From the NCBI RefSeq assembly GCF_001941845.1, contig NZ_CP018870.1, forward strand, positions 1,705,001 through 1,769,000: DNA of 64,000 nt, read 5' to 3'. Position 1 is the stretch's first letter, and each line of letters begins with the position of its first letter. This stretch comes from Streptomyces sp. TN58 (lineage in GTDB: Bacteria; Actinomycetota; Actinomycetes; Streptomycetales; Streptomycetaceae). Shown here piece after piece: positions 15,441 to 23,788 of the stretch. Under the pieces are notes generated by a model, which searched no databases, had not been told where the DNA came from, and saw only the letters and a list, made by a program, of their open reading frames with translations. A program made the position numbers and the translations under genes.

Positions 15441-17987
15441 TTACTTGCCCGCGCGCATGACCTCGGGCTCGTGGCGGCGCAGCAGGCGCTGTACGAGGAA
15501 GCCGCACGCGACGCCGATGGCCAGCAGGATGATGATGTTCAGGCTCCACTGGCCGACCGTGGCGTCCCAGAGCGGGTCGGTGTTGGTCGGGTTCTGGGCG
15601 TCCCACGGCGGCATGAGCTTGCCGAGGTCCAGGGTGGTGCCGGCGGCGGCGACGGCCCAGCGGGACGGCATCAGCCAGGCGAACTGCTCCAGGCCCGGGG
15701 AGTCGTAGACCTGGAAGAGGATGCCGGTGAAGACGACCTGGACGATCGCGAACATGACGAGCAGCGGCATGGTCTTCTCGGCGGTCTTCACCAGCGAGGA
15801 GATCACCAGGCCGAACATCATCGAGGTGAAGCCGAGCGCGATGACCGACACGCACAGCTCGACGGCCGGCGGCATCAGCAGGCCGTCGGCGGGCAGCTCG
15901 CGCGGGGTGAAGCCGATCGCGCAGATGATCACGCCCTGGATGGCCGTGATGACACCGAGGACGATCACCTTCGACATGAGGTACGCGGTCCGGGACAGGC
16001 CGGTCGCGCGCTCACGCTCGTAGATGACGCGTTCCTTGATCAGCTCTCGGACCGAGTTGGCGGCGCCGGAGAAGCACATGCCGACCGCGAGGATCAGCAT
16101 GATCGTGCCCGCGTCGCCGTTGAAGCGCGACGGCGGGGTCGGCGGCGCGAGGCCGAAGGTCGCCGGGATGACCGTGGAGACCACGCCCAGGACCGCCGGC
16201 AGGATCAGCATCAGGCCCATGAAGCCCTTGTCCGACGCGATCACCGAGACGTAGCGGCGGATCAGCGTCCACAGCTGCGAGCCCCAGCCCTGCGGCTTGG
16301 TCGGGCGCATCTGCTGCGCCGGCGGCATGACCACCGGCTGCGGGGCGACCGCGTCGAGCTCGGCGGCGTAGAGCTGGTAGTGCTGGGAGCCCTTCCAGCG
16401 GCCCGCCCAGTCGTAGTCGCGGTAGTTCTCGAAGGCCGAGAAGACGTCCGCCCACGTGCTGTAGCCGAAGAAGTTCAGCGCCTCGTCCGGCGGACCGAAG
16501 TAGGCGACCGACCCGCCCGGGGCCATGACCAGCAGCTTGTCACAGAGCGACAGCTCGGCGACGGAGTGGGTGACGACGAGGACCGTGCGGCCGTCGTCGG
16601 CGAGGCCGCGCAGCAGCTGCATGACGTCGCGGTCCATGCCCGGGTCGAGGCCGGAGGTCGGCTCGTCCAGGAAGATCAGCGAGGGCTTGGTGAGCAGCTC
16701 CAGGGCCACGGACACGCGCTTGCGCTGACCGCCGGAGAGCGCGGTGATCTTCTTGTCCTTGTGGATGTCGAGCTTGAGCTCGCGCAGCACCTCGTCGATG
16801 CGGGCGGCGCGCTCGGACTCGGCGGTGTCGCCGGGGAAGCGGAGCTTGGCCGCGTACTTGAGCGCGGTGCTGACCTTCAGCTCCTTGTGCAGGATGTCGT
16901 CCTGCGGGACCAGGCCGATGCGCTGGCGGAGCTCCGCGAACTGCTTGTACAGGTTGCGGTTGTCGTACAGGACGTCGCCCTGGTCGGCGGGCCGGTAGCC
17001 GGTCAGCGCCTTGAGCAGCGTCGACTTGCCGGAGCCGGACGGGCCGATGACGCCGATCAGCGACTTCTCCGGGACGCCGAAGGTGACGTCCTTGAGGATC
17101 TGCTTGCCGCCGTCGACCGTGACGGTGAGGTGGCGGGCCGAGAAGGAGACCTCGCCGGTGTCGACGAACTCCTCAAGGCGGTCCCCGACGATGCGGAACG
17201 TCGAGTGGCCGACGCCGACGATGTCGTTCGGGCCGAGGAGCTGGGTGCCGGACTTCGCCAGCGGCTGGCCGTTGACGTAGGTGCCGTTGTGGCTGCCGAG
17301 GTCGCGGATCTCGAAGCGGCCGCCGGGCATCGAGCGGAACTCGGCGTGGTGGCGGGAGACCTGGAGGTCGGAGACCACCAGTTCGTTCTCCAGCGCACGG
17401 CCGATTCGCATGACGTGGCCCAGCGAGAGCTGGTGGAACGTCGTCGGGCTGCGGTCGCCGCCGTAGCCCGGCGCCGCGGCCTGCGGCTGGCGGGGCACGG
17501 CGCCGCCGCCCTGCTGCTGCGGGACGTGGGCCTGCGGCTGGTGCTGCTGGTGCGGCTGCTGGTTCCAGGCCTGCTGGGGCTGCTGGTGCTGTTGGGGCGC
17601 CTGGTAGGCCGCGGCCTGGGGCTGGGCGTACGCCTGGGCCGGGGTCTGCTGTGCCTGCTGCTGCGCCGCGGCGGGCTGCGCCGGCTGTGGCGCGGCGGCG
17701 GCGCTCAGGTTCAGCCGCGGCCCGTCGGTGGCGTTGCCCAGGTGGACGGGCGTGCCGGGAACCAGCGCGGTCTGCTGGACCCGCGCTCCCTGCACGTAGG
17801 TGCCGTTGGTGCTGCCGTGGTCCTCAAGCCCCCAACCCTGGCCGTTCCAGGCGATGGTGGCGTGCCGCCACGACACCCGCGCATCGTCGATCACCACGTC
17901 TCCCTGGGGGTCGCGCCCCAGCGAGTACGACCTGGACGGATCGAGCGTCCAGGTCCTTCCATTCAATTCCAGTACGAGTTCCGGCAC
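15441..17987 (-). CDS. FHA-domain ABC exporter (ATPase and permease in one chain)
   Basis: An 848-residue ABC-2-type transporter half with phosphopeptide-reading modules. Two FHA domains (residues about 1-90 and 200-275, each with the G-R, S-R/W-H and N-G-T signatures) flank a Gln/Ala/Pro-rich low-complexity linker of roughly 90 residues. The ABC ATPase follows (Walker A GPSGSGKSTLL, signature LSGGQRKRVS, Walker B LIFLDEPTSGLDPG), then an ABC2 membrane domain of six hydrophobic segments in the last 270 residues. FHA domains suggest control by Ser/Thr kinases. The layout resembles mycobacterial Rv1747, a phosphorylated transporter; the cargo is unknown. Confidence 0.94.
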   Translation of the reverse strand: MPELVLELNGRTWTLDPSRSYSLGRDPQGDVVIDDARVSWRHATIAWNGQGWGLEDHGSTNGTYVQGARVQQTALVPGTPVHLGNATDGPRLNLSAAAAPQPAQPAAAQQQAQQTPAQAYAQPQAAAYQAPQQHQQPQQAWNQQPHQQHQPQAHVPQQQGGGAVPRQPQAAAPGYGGDRSPTTFHQLSLGHVMRIGRALENELVVSDLQVSRHHAEFRSMPGGRFEIRDLGSHNGTYVNGQPLAKSGTQLLGPNDIVGVGHSTFRIVGDRLEEFVDTGEVSFSARHLTVTVDGGKQILKDVTFGVPEKSLIGVIGPSGSGKSTLLKALTGYRPADQGDVLYDNRNLYKQFAELRQRIGLVPQDDILHKELKVSTALKYAAKLRFPGDTAESERAARIDEVLRELKLDIHKDKKITALSGGQRKRVSVALELLTKPSLIFLDEPTSGLDPGMDRDVMQLLRGLADDGRTVLVVTHSVAELSLCDKLLVMAPGGSVAYFGPPDEALNFFGYSTWADVFSAFENYRDYDWAGRWKGSQHYQLYAAELDAVAPQPVVMPPAQQMRPTKPQGWGSQLWTLIRRYVSVIASDKGFMGLMLILPAVLGVVSTVIPATFGLAPPTPPSRFNGDAGTIMLILAVGMCFSGAANSVRELIKERVIYERERATGLSRTAYLMSKVIVLGVITAIQGVIICAIGFTPRELPADGLLMPPAVELCVSVIALGFTSMMFGLVISSLVKTAEKTMPLLVMFAIVQVVFTGILFQVYDSPGLEQFAWLMPSRWAVAAAGTTLDLGKLMPPWDAQNPTNTDPLWDATVGQWSLNIIILLAIGVACGFLVQRLLRRHEPEVMRAGK

Positions 17988-18219
17988 TCCAGCCCCACTT
18001 AAGTCCCCCGAGAATCCCCCATGACGTCAGGGAGTCTAGGGATGGCGAACATCCGGGGGAACTATTTCAGGCCTGGGGCCGTATGTGGAATCCGGGCCTT
18101 GCCCCGGCGTCTACGTCTGCCCGTTGACGGGGGCGAAAGCCACCCGGAGAGTGAGATACGGGACTTCTCGCCCGGGGGTTCCGTCGCGTACCGCTCGGCA
18201 GGTATCGGGGGTCCACCGC

Positions 18220-19767
18220 GTGCGCCGCATCCGCTGGGGAGACGTGTTCCTGTCCGCCGTGGCGGCCGTGGGCTGGTCCCTGATCGTGATGGCGGGGGTG
18301 GCCGGCCTGGGGCTCCACCTGCTGGGCGCGGACGCCGCCGGTGGCTCGCTCGGGGCGATGACGGCCGCGGTGGTGGTCCTCGCGATCGGTGGAACCGTGG
18401 AACCTTCGGGTGACGTCTCGGTCTTCGGAGTTGCCGGGGCAGGGGCCGAAACCTCCGTGGACGCCATGCCCTTGGGGGTGTCGCTGGCCGGGGCCCTGGT
18501 GCTGGCGGGGGTGTTCCTGCGGTCGCTGCGGGTCGGGTCGGGCGGGGGCGAGACGGCTGCCAGGGTCGTGGTGTCCACGGCGCTGCTCGTCGCGGCGGCG
18601 TGGGGGCTGGCGTGGGTCGGGCACGACGTGGTCACCCTCGACGGCGCGGCGCTGCCGAGGGCTCCGGCTCCGGTGAAGGTCGAGGTGCCGGGGATCGGGG
18701 ACGTCGGCGGGCTGCTCCCGGACCGTGTCGGGGACCTGGTCGAGGCGCGGACCCGGGTGGGCTTCTCCGTGGAGGCGGGGCCGACGCGGGTCGGCGCGGG
18801 CGTGTGGGCGCTCGTGGTGCTGGCGTCGGCGCTACTGGTCTCGCGGCGCGGGCCGGCCGTGCTCGCCCGGGTGCGGCCCGCGGCCTTCGCGGTGGTGACG
18901 GCGGGACTGGTCGCGGTGGCGGCGGGCTGGGCGGCGGCGGTGTGGGCGGCGCTGGGCGACGACCATCCCCGGCGGGTGCTGGGCGCCGCGCTGCTGGGGG
19001 CTCCGAACGGGAGCTGGCTGGGGGTGCTGCTGGGGCTGTTCGTGCCGGTGCGCGGCGGGGCCTCGGGTGAGGCGGCGGGGCTGCTTCCCGATCCGCTGGA
19101 CGACCTGCTGTCCGCGTCGACGCGGGAGCCGGTGACGGTGGCCCGGCTCGCGGAGTACGACGGGCGGGTCTGGCTGCTGGTGGCGGGGGCGTTCCTGCTG
19201 CTGCTCGCCGCGGGTGTGCTGGCGGCCGTACGGACTCCCGGGCGCGGTGTGGCGGGGTGCGCGCTGCGGCTGGGGGCGGTGACCGGGGTGGCGCTGGCGG
19301 TGCTGGTGCGGCTCACGCGGCTGTCGGCGGACGCCTCTCTGGCGGTACCGGGGGTGGACACGGTCGGTGCCGGGATGGAGCTGCGCGGGGACGTCCCGTA
19401 CGCCCTGCTGCTGGGCTCGGTGTGGGGTGCGCTGGCCGGCGGGGCGGGTGCGCTGCTGGCGGGCCGGGGCCGGGGGGCGGCAGTCGCGGCGGTTCCGGGA
19501 GGCCGGGCCGGCCGCGACAGCGGGGGCGGGCAACCTCCGCCGCCCGAGTGGGCGGTGCCGTACCTGGATCCGGACGTCTCCTGGGATGTGACGGTCACCG
19601 GCATCCGGCCGCACCCTCCGCGGCACACCCGGCCCCCGGGGCGGCCGCCTTTCACCCCGCCGCCCCCGCCGGGCGCTCCACCGCCGCCGAGACCGCCGAG
19701 ACCGCCCCAGCCCCCGCACCCAGCCGAGCCCCCCGAGGCGCCGGAGCCGCCGGTTCCGCCGCGGTGA
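18220..19767 (+). CDS. Streptophobe family membrane protein
   Basis: A 515-residue polytopic membrane protein with about ten hydrophobic segments and no known catalytic motif. It starts with the sequence typical of the streptophobe family (RIRWGDVFLSAVAAVGWSL, then LLGADAAGGSLGAMTAAVVV and the conserved VEPSGDVSVFG). The last ~90 residues are cytoplasmic in character and extremely proline-rich (runs of PPP with Arg and His). The GTG at 18220 is chosen because the upstream extension is Arg-rich and not conserved in character; several Gs lie just upstream as a weak ribosome site. The family is confined to Streptomyces and relatives and has no known function. Confidence 0.85.
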   Translation: MRRIRWGDVFLSAVAAVGWSLIVMAGVAGLGLHLLGADAAGGSLGAMTAAVVVLAIGGTVEPSGDVSVFGVAGAGAETSVDAMPLGVSLAGALVLAGVFLRSLRVGSGGGETAARVVVSTALLVAAAWGLAWVGHDVVTLDGAALPRAPAPVKVEVPGIGDVGGLLPDRVGDLVEARTRVGFSVEAGPTRVGAGVWALVVLASALLVSRRGPAVLARVRPAAFAVVTAGLVAVAAGWAAAVWAALGDDHPRRVLGAALLGAPNGSWLGVLLGLFVPVRGGASGEAAGLLPDPLDDLLSASTREPVTVARLAEYDGRVWLLVAGAFLLLLAAGVLAAVRTPGRGVAGCALRLGAVTGVALAVLVRLTRLSADASLAVPGVDTVGAGMELRGDVPYALLLGSVWGALAGGAGALLAGRGRGAAVAAVPGGRAGRDSGGGQPPPPEWAVPYLDPDVSWDVTVTGIRPHPPRHTRPPGRPPFTPPPPPGAPPPPRPPRPPQPPHPAEPPEAPEPPVPPR

Positions 19768-19869
19768 CGGCCGGGCCGGACGCGGCGCCTTCGCGGGCAG
19801 GACGCGGCACGTTCAGGAAGTGGGACGGGGGTCCTGTCCCGTGGGCGGGGAAGATACGGTGAGGGCACC

Positions 19870-21069
19870 ATGAGCGCATCGCAGACCTCCGACGTCCCCA
19901 CCCTCCTCGTCAAGATCTTCGGCAAGGACCGTCCCGGGATCACCGCCGGGCTGTTCGACACCCTCGCCGCCTACTCCGTCGACGTCGTCGACATCGAGCA
20001 GGTCGTCACCCGTGGCCGCATCGTCCTGTGCGCCCTCGTCACCAAGCCCGTCGGCGGCACCGAGGGCGACCTGCGGGCCACCGTCCACAGCTGGGCCGAA
20101 TCGCTCAAGCTGCAGGCCGAGATCCTCTCCGGTACCGGCGACAACCGGCCGCGCGGCAGCGGCCGGTCCCACGTCACCGTGCTCGGCCACCCGCTGACCG
20201 CCGAGTCCACGGCCGCCATCGCCGCGGAGATCACCGGGGCCGGCGGCAACATCGACCGTATCTTCCGGCTCGCCAAGTACCCGGTGACCGCGGTGGAGTT
20301 CGCCGTCTCCGGCGTGGAGACCGAGCCGCTGCGCACCGCGCTGGCGACGGCCGCCGCGAACATCGGCGTGGACATCGCCGTGGTGTCGGCCGGGCTGCAC
20401 CGCCGGGCGCAGCGCCTGGTCGTCATGGACGTGGACTCGACCCTCATCCAGGACGAGGTCATCGAGCTCTTCGCGGCCCACGCCGGGTGCGAGGCCGAGG
20501 TCGCCGAGGTCACCGAGCGGGCCATGCGCGGTGAGCTCGACTTCGAGCAGTCGCTGCACGCCCGGGTGGCGCTGCTGGCGGGCCTGGACGCGTCCGTCGT
20601 GGACAAGGTCCGCACCGAGGTGCAGCTGACCCCGGGCGCGCGGACCCTGATCCGTACGCTGAAGCGGCTCGGCTACCAGGTGGGTGTGGTCTCGGGCGGC
20701 TTCACGCAGGTGACGGACGACCTGCGGGAGCGGCTGGGCCTGGACTTCGCCTCCGCCAACACCCTGGAGATCGTCGACGGCAAGCTGACGGGCAAGGTCA
20801 CGGGCGAGATCGTGGACCGGGCGGGCAAGGCCCGGCTGCTGCGCCGCTTCGCCGCCGAGGCCGGGGTGCCGCTGGCCCAGACGGTGGCCATCGGCGACGG
20901 CGCCAACGACCTGGACATGCTGAACGCGGCCGGGCTGGGTGTGGCCTTCAATGCCAAGCCGGTGGTCCGCGAGGCGGCGCACACGGCGGTGAACGTGCCC
21001 TTCCTGGACGCGGTGCTGTACCTGCTGGGCATCACCCGCGAGGAGGTCGAGGCCGCCGACCTGGCCTAG
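19870..21069 (+). CDS. serB: Phosphoserine phosphatase SerB
   Basis: Final enzyme of serine biosynthesis, hydrolysing O-phosphoserine. The 399-residue protein has two N-terminal ACT-type domains (residues about 10-80 and 95-170; LLVKIFGKDRPGITAGLFD marks the first), which usually bind amino acids for feedback control. The HAD phosphatase domain follows with all motifs: nucleophile Asp187 and Asp189 in VVMDVDSTLI, motif II in VVSGGFT, the conserved Lys in the KARLLRRF region and IGDGANDLDML. It is monocistronic, ending in a strong hairpin. The long form with ACT domains matches the actinobacterial SerB2 type. Confidence 0.95.
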   Translation: MSASQTSDVPTLLVKIFGKDRPGITAGLFDTLAAYSVDVVDIEQVVTRGRIVLCALVTKPVGGTEGDLRATVHSWAESLKLQAEILSGTGDNRPRGSGRSHVTVLGHPLTAESTAAIAAEITGAGGNIDRIFRLAKYPVTAVEFAVSGVETEPLRTALATAAANIGVDIAVVSAGLHRRAQRLVVMDVDSTLIQDEVIELFAAHAGCEAEVAEVTERAMRGELDFEQSLHARVALLAGLDASVVDKVRTEVQLTPGARTLIRTLKRLGYQVGVVSGGFTQVTDDLRERLGLDFASANTLEIVDGKLTGKVTGEIVDRAGKARLLRRFAAEAGVPLAQTVAIGDGANDLDMLNAAGLGVAFNAKPVVREAAHTAVNVPFLDAVLYLLGITREEVEAADLA

Positions 21070-21104
21070 GAGCTGTCCGACCGTCCGACCCTGGTCGGCC
21101 GGAG

Positions 21105-21141
21105 ACGAGAGAGGGCCCCGGCGGCCGGGGCCCTCTCTCGT
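21105..21141. terminator. Hairpin terminator between serB and the SixA-like gene
   Basis: A 37-bp near-perfect palindrome (one central mismatch) with 18-bp arms, placed between convergent genes; likely terminates both transcripts. There is no U-tract. Confidence 0.82.
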
Positions 21142-21151
21142 GCGGCGCCGG

Positions 21152-21673
21152 TCAGTGGCCCTTGGGGGTCCAGTAGTCCAGCAGGGTGCCCACCCCGTGC
21201 TCCAGGGACTTCCACGAGCCGGTGAAGGAGAGGACCGCGAGCGCGGCGGTGGGGAATCCCGTACGGGTCATCCGTGCCAGGGCGTCGCCCTCCGCGCGTC
21301 CGGACAGGGCGTCGGCGAGGGCGTGCATGCCGGGGTTGTGGCCGATGACGAGGAGGTCCGAGACCTCGTCGGAGACCTCGTTCAGCAGGGCGATGAGCTC
21401 ACCCGGCGAGGCGTCGTAGATCCGCTCCTCGTAGTGGGTCTTCGGCCGCTGCGGCATCTCCTGGACGGCGAGCTTCCAGGTCTCGCGGGTACGGGCGGCG
21501 GTGGAGCAGAGGGCCAGGTCGAAGGCGATGCCGGTGTCGGCGAGCTTCAGACCGGCGGCCGGCGCGTCCTGGCGGCCGCGTTCCGCCAGCGGACGGTCGT
21601 GGTCGGACACCTCGGGCCAGTCGGCCTTGGCGTGCCGGAGGAGGGCGATCCTGCGGGTTGTCTCTGCGCTCAT
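21152..21673 (-). CDS. SixA-like histidine phosphatase
   Basis: A 173-residue member of the histidine phosphatase (phosphoglycerate mutase-like) superfamily closest in length and motifs to SixA, which removes phosphate from histidine in phosphotransfer proteins. The catalytic LLRHAKADW motif is at residues about 10-18; the second histidine is in VIGHNPGMHAL near residue 110, and CSTAARTRETW provides the phosphate-binding Arg. ATG at 21673 is chosen as it places RHA at the normal distance; the upstream frame is Pro/Arg-rich non-protein sequence. Substrate is uncertain, since small members of this family are broad. Confidence 0.88.
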   Translation of the reverse strand: MSAETTRRIALLRHAKADWPEVSDHDRPLAERGRQDAPAAGLKLADTGIAFDLALCSTAARTRETWKLAVQEMPQRPKTHYEERIYDASPGELIALLNEVSDEVSDLLVIGHNPGMHALADALSGRAEGDALARMTRTGFPTAALAVLSFTGSWKSLEHGVGTLLDYWTPKGH

Positions 21674-21755
21674 GGCTCCCAGCTTCGCACGAAACGGACC
21701 ATGGGGCGCAGGGGGTTGAGCGGGCTCGTACCGGGTGGTGGGGGCGCTCGGAAGG

Positions 21756-21977
21756 TCAGCCGACGGCGCGCAGGAGCTGCTGTGCGACCTGCACGAGACC
21801 GGAGACCTCGCCGGTGGCGGCGTGGGCCTCGCCGGATCCGGCGAGAAGCAGCAGGAGCAGGCTGAAGGCGAGTGCGGGCAGGGCCGGCGCCCACCAGTGC
21901 AGCCGGGTGCTCGCGGCAGTGGCGGCGCCCGCCCGGCGGGCGGGCGGGAGGGACCGTGTGCGCGTGGGGGCCGACAT
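21756..21977 (-). CDS. Small single-span membrane protein
   Basis: A 73-residue protein that I do not recognise. A basic N-terminus (MSAPTRTRSLPPARRAG) precedes one strongly hydrophobic segment (residues about 35-53, with a run of Leu), then AGSGEAHAATGEVSGLV and an amphipathic tail. It could be a membrane anchor or a signal peptide releasing a short C-terminal peptide. The start is well supported: ACGGAGG lies 7 nt before the ATG, one of the best ribosome sites in the window. It lies upstream of the SixA gene on the same strand, 82 bp away, and may be co-transcribed with it. Confidence 0.72.
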   Translation of the reverse strand: MSAPTRTRSLPPARRAGAATAASTRLHWWAPALPALAFSLLLLLLAGSGEAHAATGEVSGLVQVAQQLLRAVG

Positions 21978-22092
21978 GGCCGCCTCCGTGGGTGTGTGGA
22001 CCGGACTGGACTCGCTGCCTTCGAATCTACGGATCCGGGACGGCGGTTCCCATCGGGGGCACACCCCACTTCACCCTGAGGCTGGCCCCCTA

Positions 22093-22252
22093 GGGGGCGT
22101 CTCGCCGATCAGGCCGGATCAGGAAGCGCCGGCTGGTGTCGTGCATCGCAAGGCGGACGAGGGAGGCGACGCGGAGCGTCGGCGACCGAGGACAACGCGG
22201 CGAGGTGCGGCACCAGCCGACGCGAGCCCGGCGTGATCGGCGAGACACCCCC
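22093..22252. repeat. Long imperfect intergenic palindrome
   Basis: Outer arms pair perfectly over 13 bp (22099-22111 with 22234-22246) and over 23 bp with two mismatches; internal segments are also partly complementary. The right half (22191-22228) resembles 7471-7509, so this appears to be a second member of the intergenic palindrome family. It follows the small transporter-associated gene at 22283-22402 on the minus strand and may terminate it. Confidence 0.7.
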
Positions 22253-22282
22253 TCCGGGGTGGCGGGGAAAGCCCTACCACGC

Positions 22283-22402
22283 CTACGGGGAGGCGATCGT
22301 CGCGATGACGGAGATGATCACGGTGATGCCGAGGAAGGCACCGAGGACGAGGCCGAGCTTCTTGCGGCCGTCCTGCGGGTTCGGTTCGAGTACGGGCGAC
22401 AT
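22283..22402 (-). CDS. SGM_5486-type small transporter-associated membrane protein
   Basis: A 39-residue protein. It reads MSPVLEPNPQDGRKKLGLV and continues into one hydrophobic helix (LVLGAFLGITVIISVIATIA) that ends at the C-terminus. It starts 5 bp downstream of the stop of the CynX/NimT transporter gene, in the same direction, exactly the arrangement of the SGM_5486 family of small proteins found next to this transporter in Streptomyces. It is presumably an accessory subunit or stabiliser of the transporter. The hydrophilic, Pro/Lys-containing N-terminus probably stays cytoplasmic. Role is inferred from position only. Confidence 0.82.
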   Translation of the reverse strand: MSPVLEPNPQDGRKKLGLVLGAFLGITVIISVIATIASP

Positions 22403-22407
22403 GGGAG

Positions 22408-23709
22408 TCAGTTTCGCACGCCGCATTCGTCCTCGATCGTGCGGTCCCGCCCTGCCAGGACGCCGAGGGCGATCTGCGGCACGAGCAGGCCCGCCATCAG
22501 TGCGAGCGGCAGGTCCCAGCCGCCGCTGTGCTGGTAGAGGGTGCCGATGACGAGCGGGCCGGGGATGGAGATGAGGTAGCCGGTGCTCTGGGCGAAGGCG
22601 GACAGCTTGACCACGCCGGCCGGGGACTTGGCACGCAGCCCGATCATGGTGATGACGAGCGGGAACGCGCAGTTGGAGACGCCGAGCAGGAGCGCCCAGG
22701 CCCAGGCTCCGGCGGCGGGGGCGAAGTAGAGGCCGAGGTAGCCGGTGAGGCCGAAGACGCCGAGGGTGACGGCGATGGCTCCCTGGTTCCGCATCCGGCC
22801 GGCCAGGCCCGGTATGACGAAGGCGAGCGGGACGCCCATGACCATGGTGACGGCGAGGAGCACGCCGGCGGTGGACGCGGAGACGCCGGCGTCGCGGAAG
22901 ATCTGCGGGAGCCAGCCCATGGTGATGTACGCGCCCGTGGCCTGGAGGCCGAAGTAGCAGGCCAGGGCCCAGGCCGTCCGGCTACGGGTGATCCGCGGGC
23001 CGGCGTCGGCCCGTACGGCGGCCCTCACGCCCGGGCCGGCGGCGGTGTCCGCGGCCCGGTCCGCCGCCCGGGCGGCGCGGGCGATGGGCAGCCACAGCAG
23101 CACGGCGGCGATGGCGAGGGAGGCCCACATCAGCAGGCCGGTGCGCCAGCTGCCCCCGAGGGCGCCGGTCAGCGGTACCGTCGCGGCCGCGGCGAGCGAG
23201 GTGCCGGCGGCCAGGGCCATGGAGTAGAGGCCGGTCATGGTGCCGACCCGGTCCGGGAAGTAGCGCTTGACGATCACCGGGAGCAGGACGTTGGTGAGGG
23301 CGATGCCGGCCAGGGACAGGGCGCTGGCCGCGAGGAAGCCGGCTGCGCCGTCGGCGAAGGGGCGGATCAGCAGTCCGGCGGCGACGGCGGCCATGCCGGC
23401 GCAGACGACGGCGACCGGGCCGAAGCGGCGGGAGAGCCGCGGTGCGGTGACGCCGAAGACGGCGAAGCACAGGGCCGGGACGGAGGTGATCAGTCCGGCG
23501 ACGGTGCCGCTCATGCCCAGGCCGGTGCGGGTCTCCTCGAAGAGGGCGCCGAGGCTGGTGATGGCGGGGCGCAGGTTGAGTGCGGCCAGCACGATTCCGA
23601 CGATGAGGACCGGGCCGAGCCAGGTCGGCTGCGCCGTGGTGTGCGGGGTGGCGACCGTGGCACGGTCTGCGGCGGGCCGGGCGAGCGTCGTGGTTTCTTC
23701 GTCGGACAT
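22408..23709 (-). CDS. CynX/NimT family MFS transporter
   Basis: Major-facilitator permease of 433 residues with 12 predicted membrane helices, of the CynX/NimT (cyanate/2-nitroimidazole) family. The first helix carries the family signature LVGIVLAALNLRPAIT-like sequence (VGIVLAALNLRPAITSLG), and GMSGTVAGLITSVPALCFAV follows. The transcript seems to be leaderless: there is no ribosome site, and a TATGAT -10 box ends about 7 nt before the ATG. It is divergent from a FadR-type regulator with a small palindrome between them, so it is probably controlled by that regulator. A 39-residue companion follows 5 bp downstream. Substrate unknown. Confidence 0.92.
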   Translation of the reverse strand: MSDEETTTLARPAADRATVATPHTTAQPTWLGPVLIVGIVLAALNLRPAITSLGALFEETRTGLGMSGTVAGLITSVPALCFAVFGVTAPRLSRRFGPVAVVCAGMAAVAAGLLIRPFADGAAGFLAASALSLAGIALTNVLLPVIVKRYFPDRVGTMTGLYSMALAAGTSLAAAATVPLTGALGGSWRTGLLMWASLAIAAVLLWLPIARAARAADRAADTAAGPGVRAAVRADAGPRITRSRTAWALACYFGLQATGAYITMGWLPQIFRDAGVSASTAGVLLAVTMVMGVPLAFVIPGLAGRMRNQGAIAVTLGVFGLTGYLGLYFAPAAGAWAWALLLGVSNCAFPLVITMIGLRAKSPAGVVKLSAFAQSTGYLISIPGPLVIGTLYQHSGGWDLPLALMAGLLVPQIALGVLAGRDRTIEDECGVRN

Positions 23710-23745
23710 TGAACCATCATAGAATCATGGGATGATTGGTTGTCC
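23710..23745. promoter_or_regulatory. Divergent promoter and candidate operator between transporter and regulator
   Basis: An AT-rich island in GC-rich DNA. An imperfect inverted repeat pairs AACCATCAT with ATGATTGGTT. On the minus strand TATGAT (23716-23721) is a good -10 box for a leaderless transporter mRNA, with a TGGACA-like -35 about 19 nt further up; on the plus strand TAGAAT (23720-23725) lies 6 nt before an ATG at 23732. The -10 boxes overlap, so a repressor bound here would silence both directions. Confidence 0.6.
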
Positions 23746-23788
23746 AGTCGCTCGCAGCCCGCTCCGCCCCCATCCGCGTGAGGAACCC

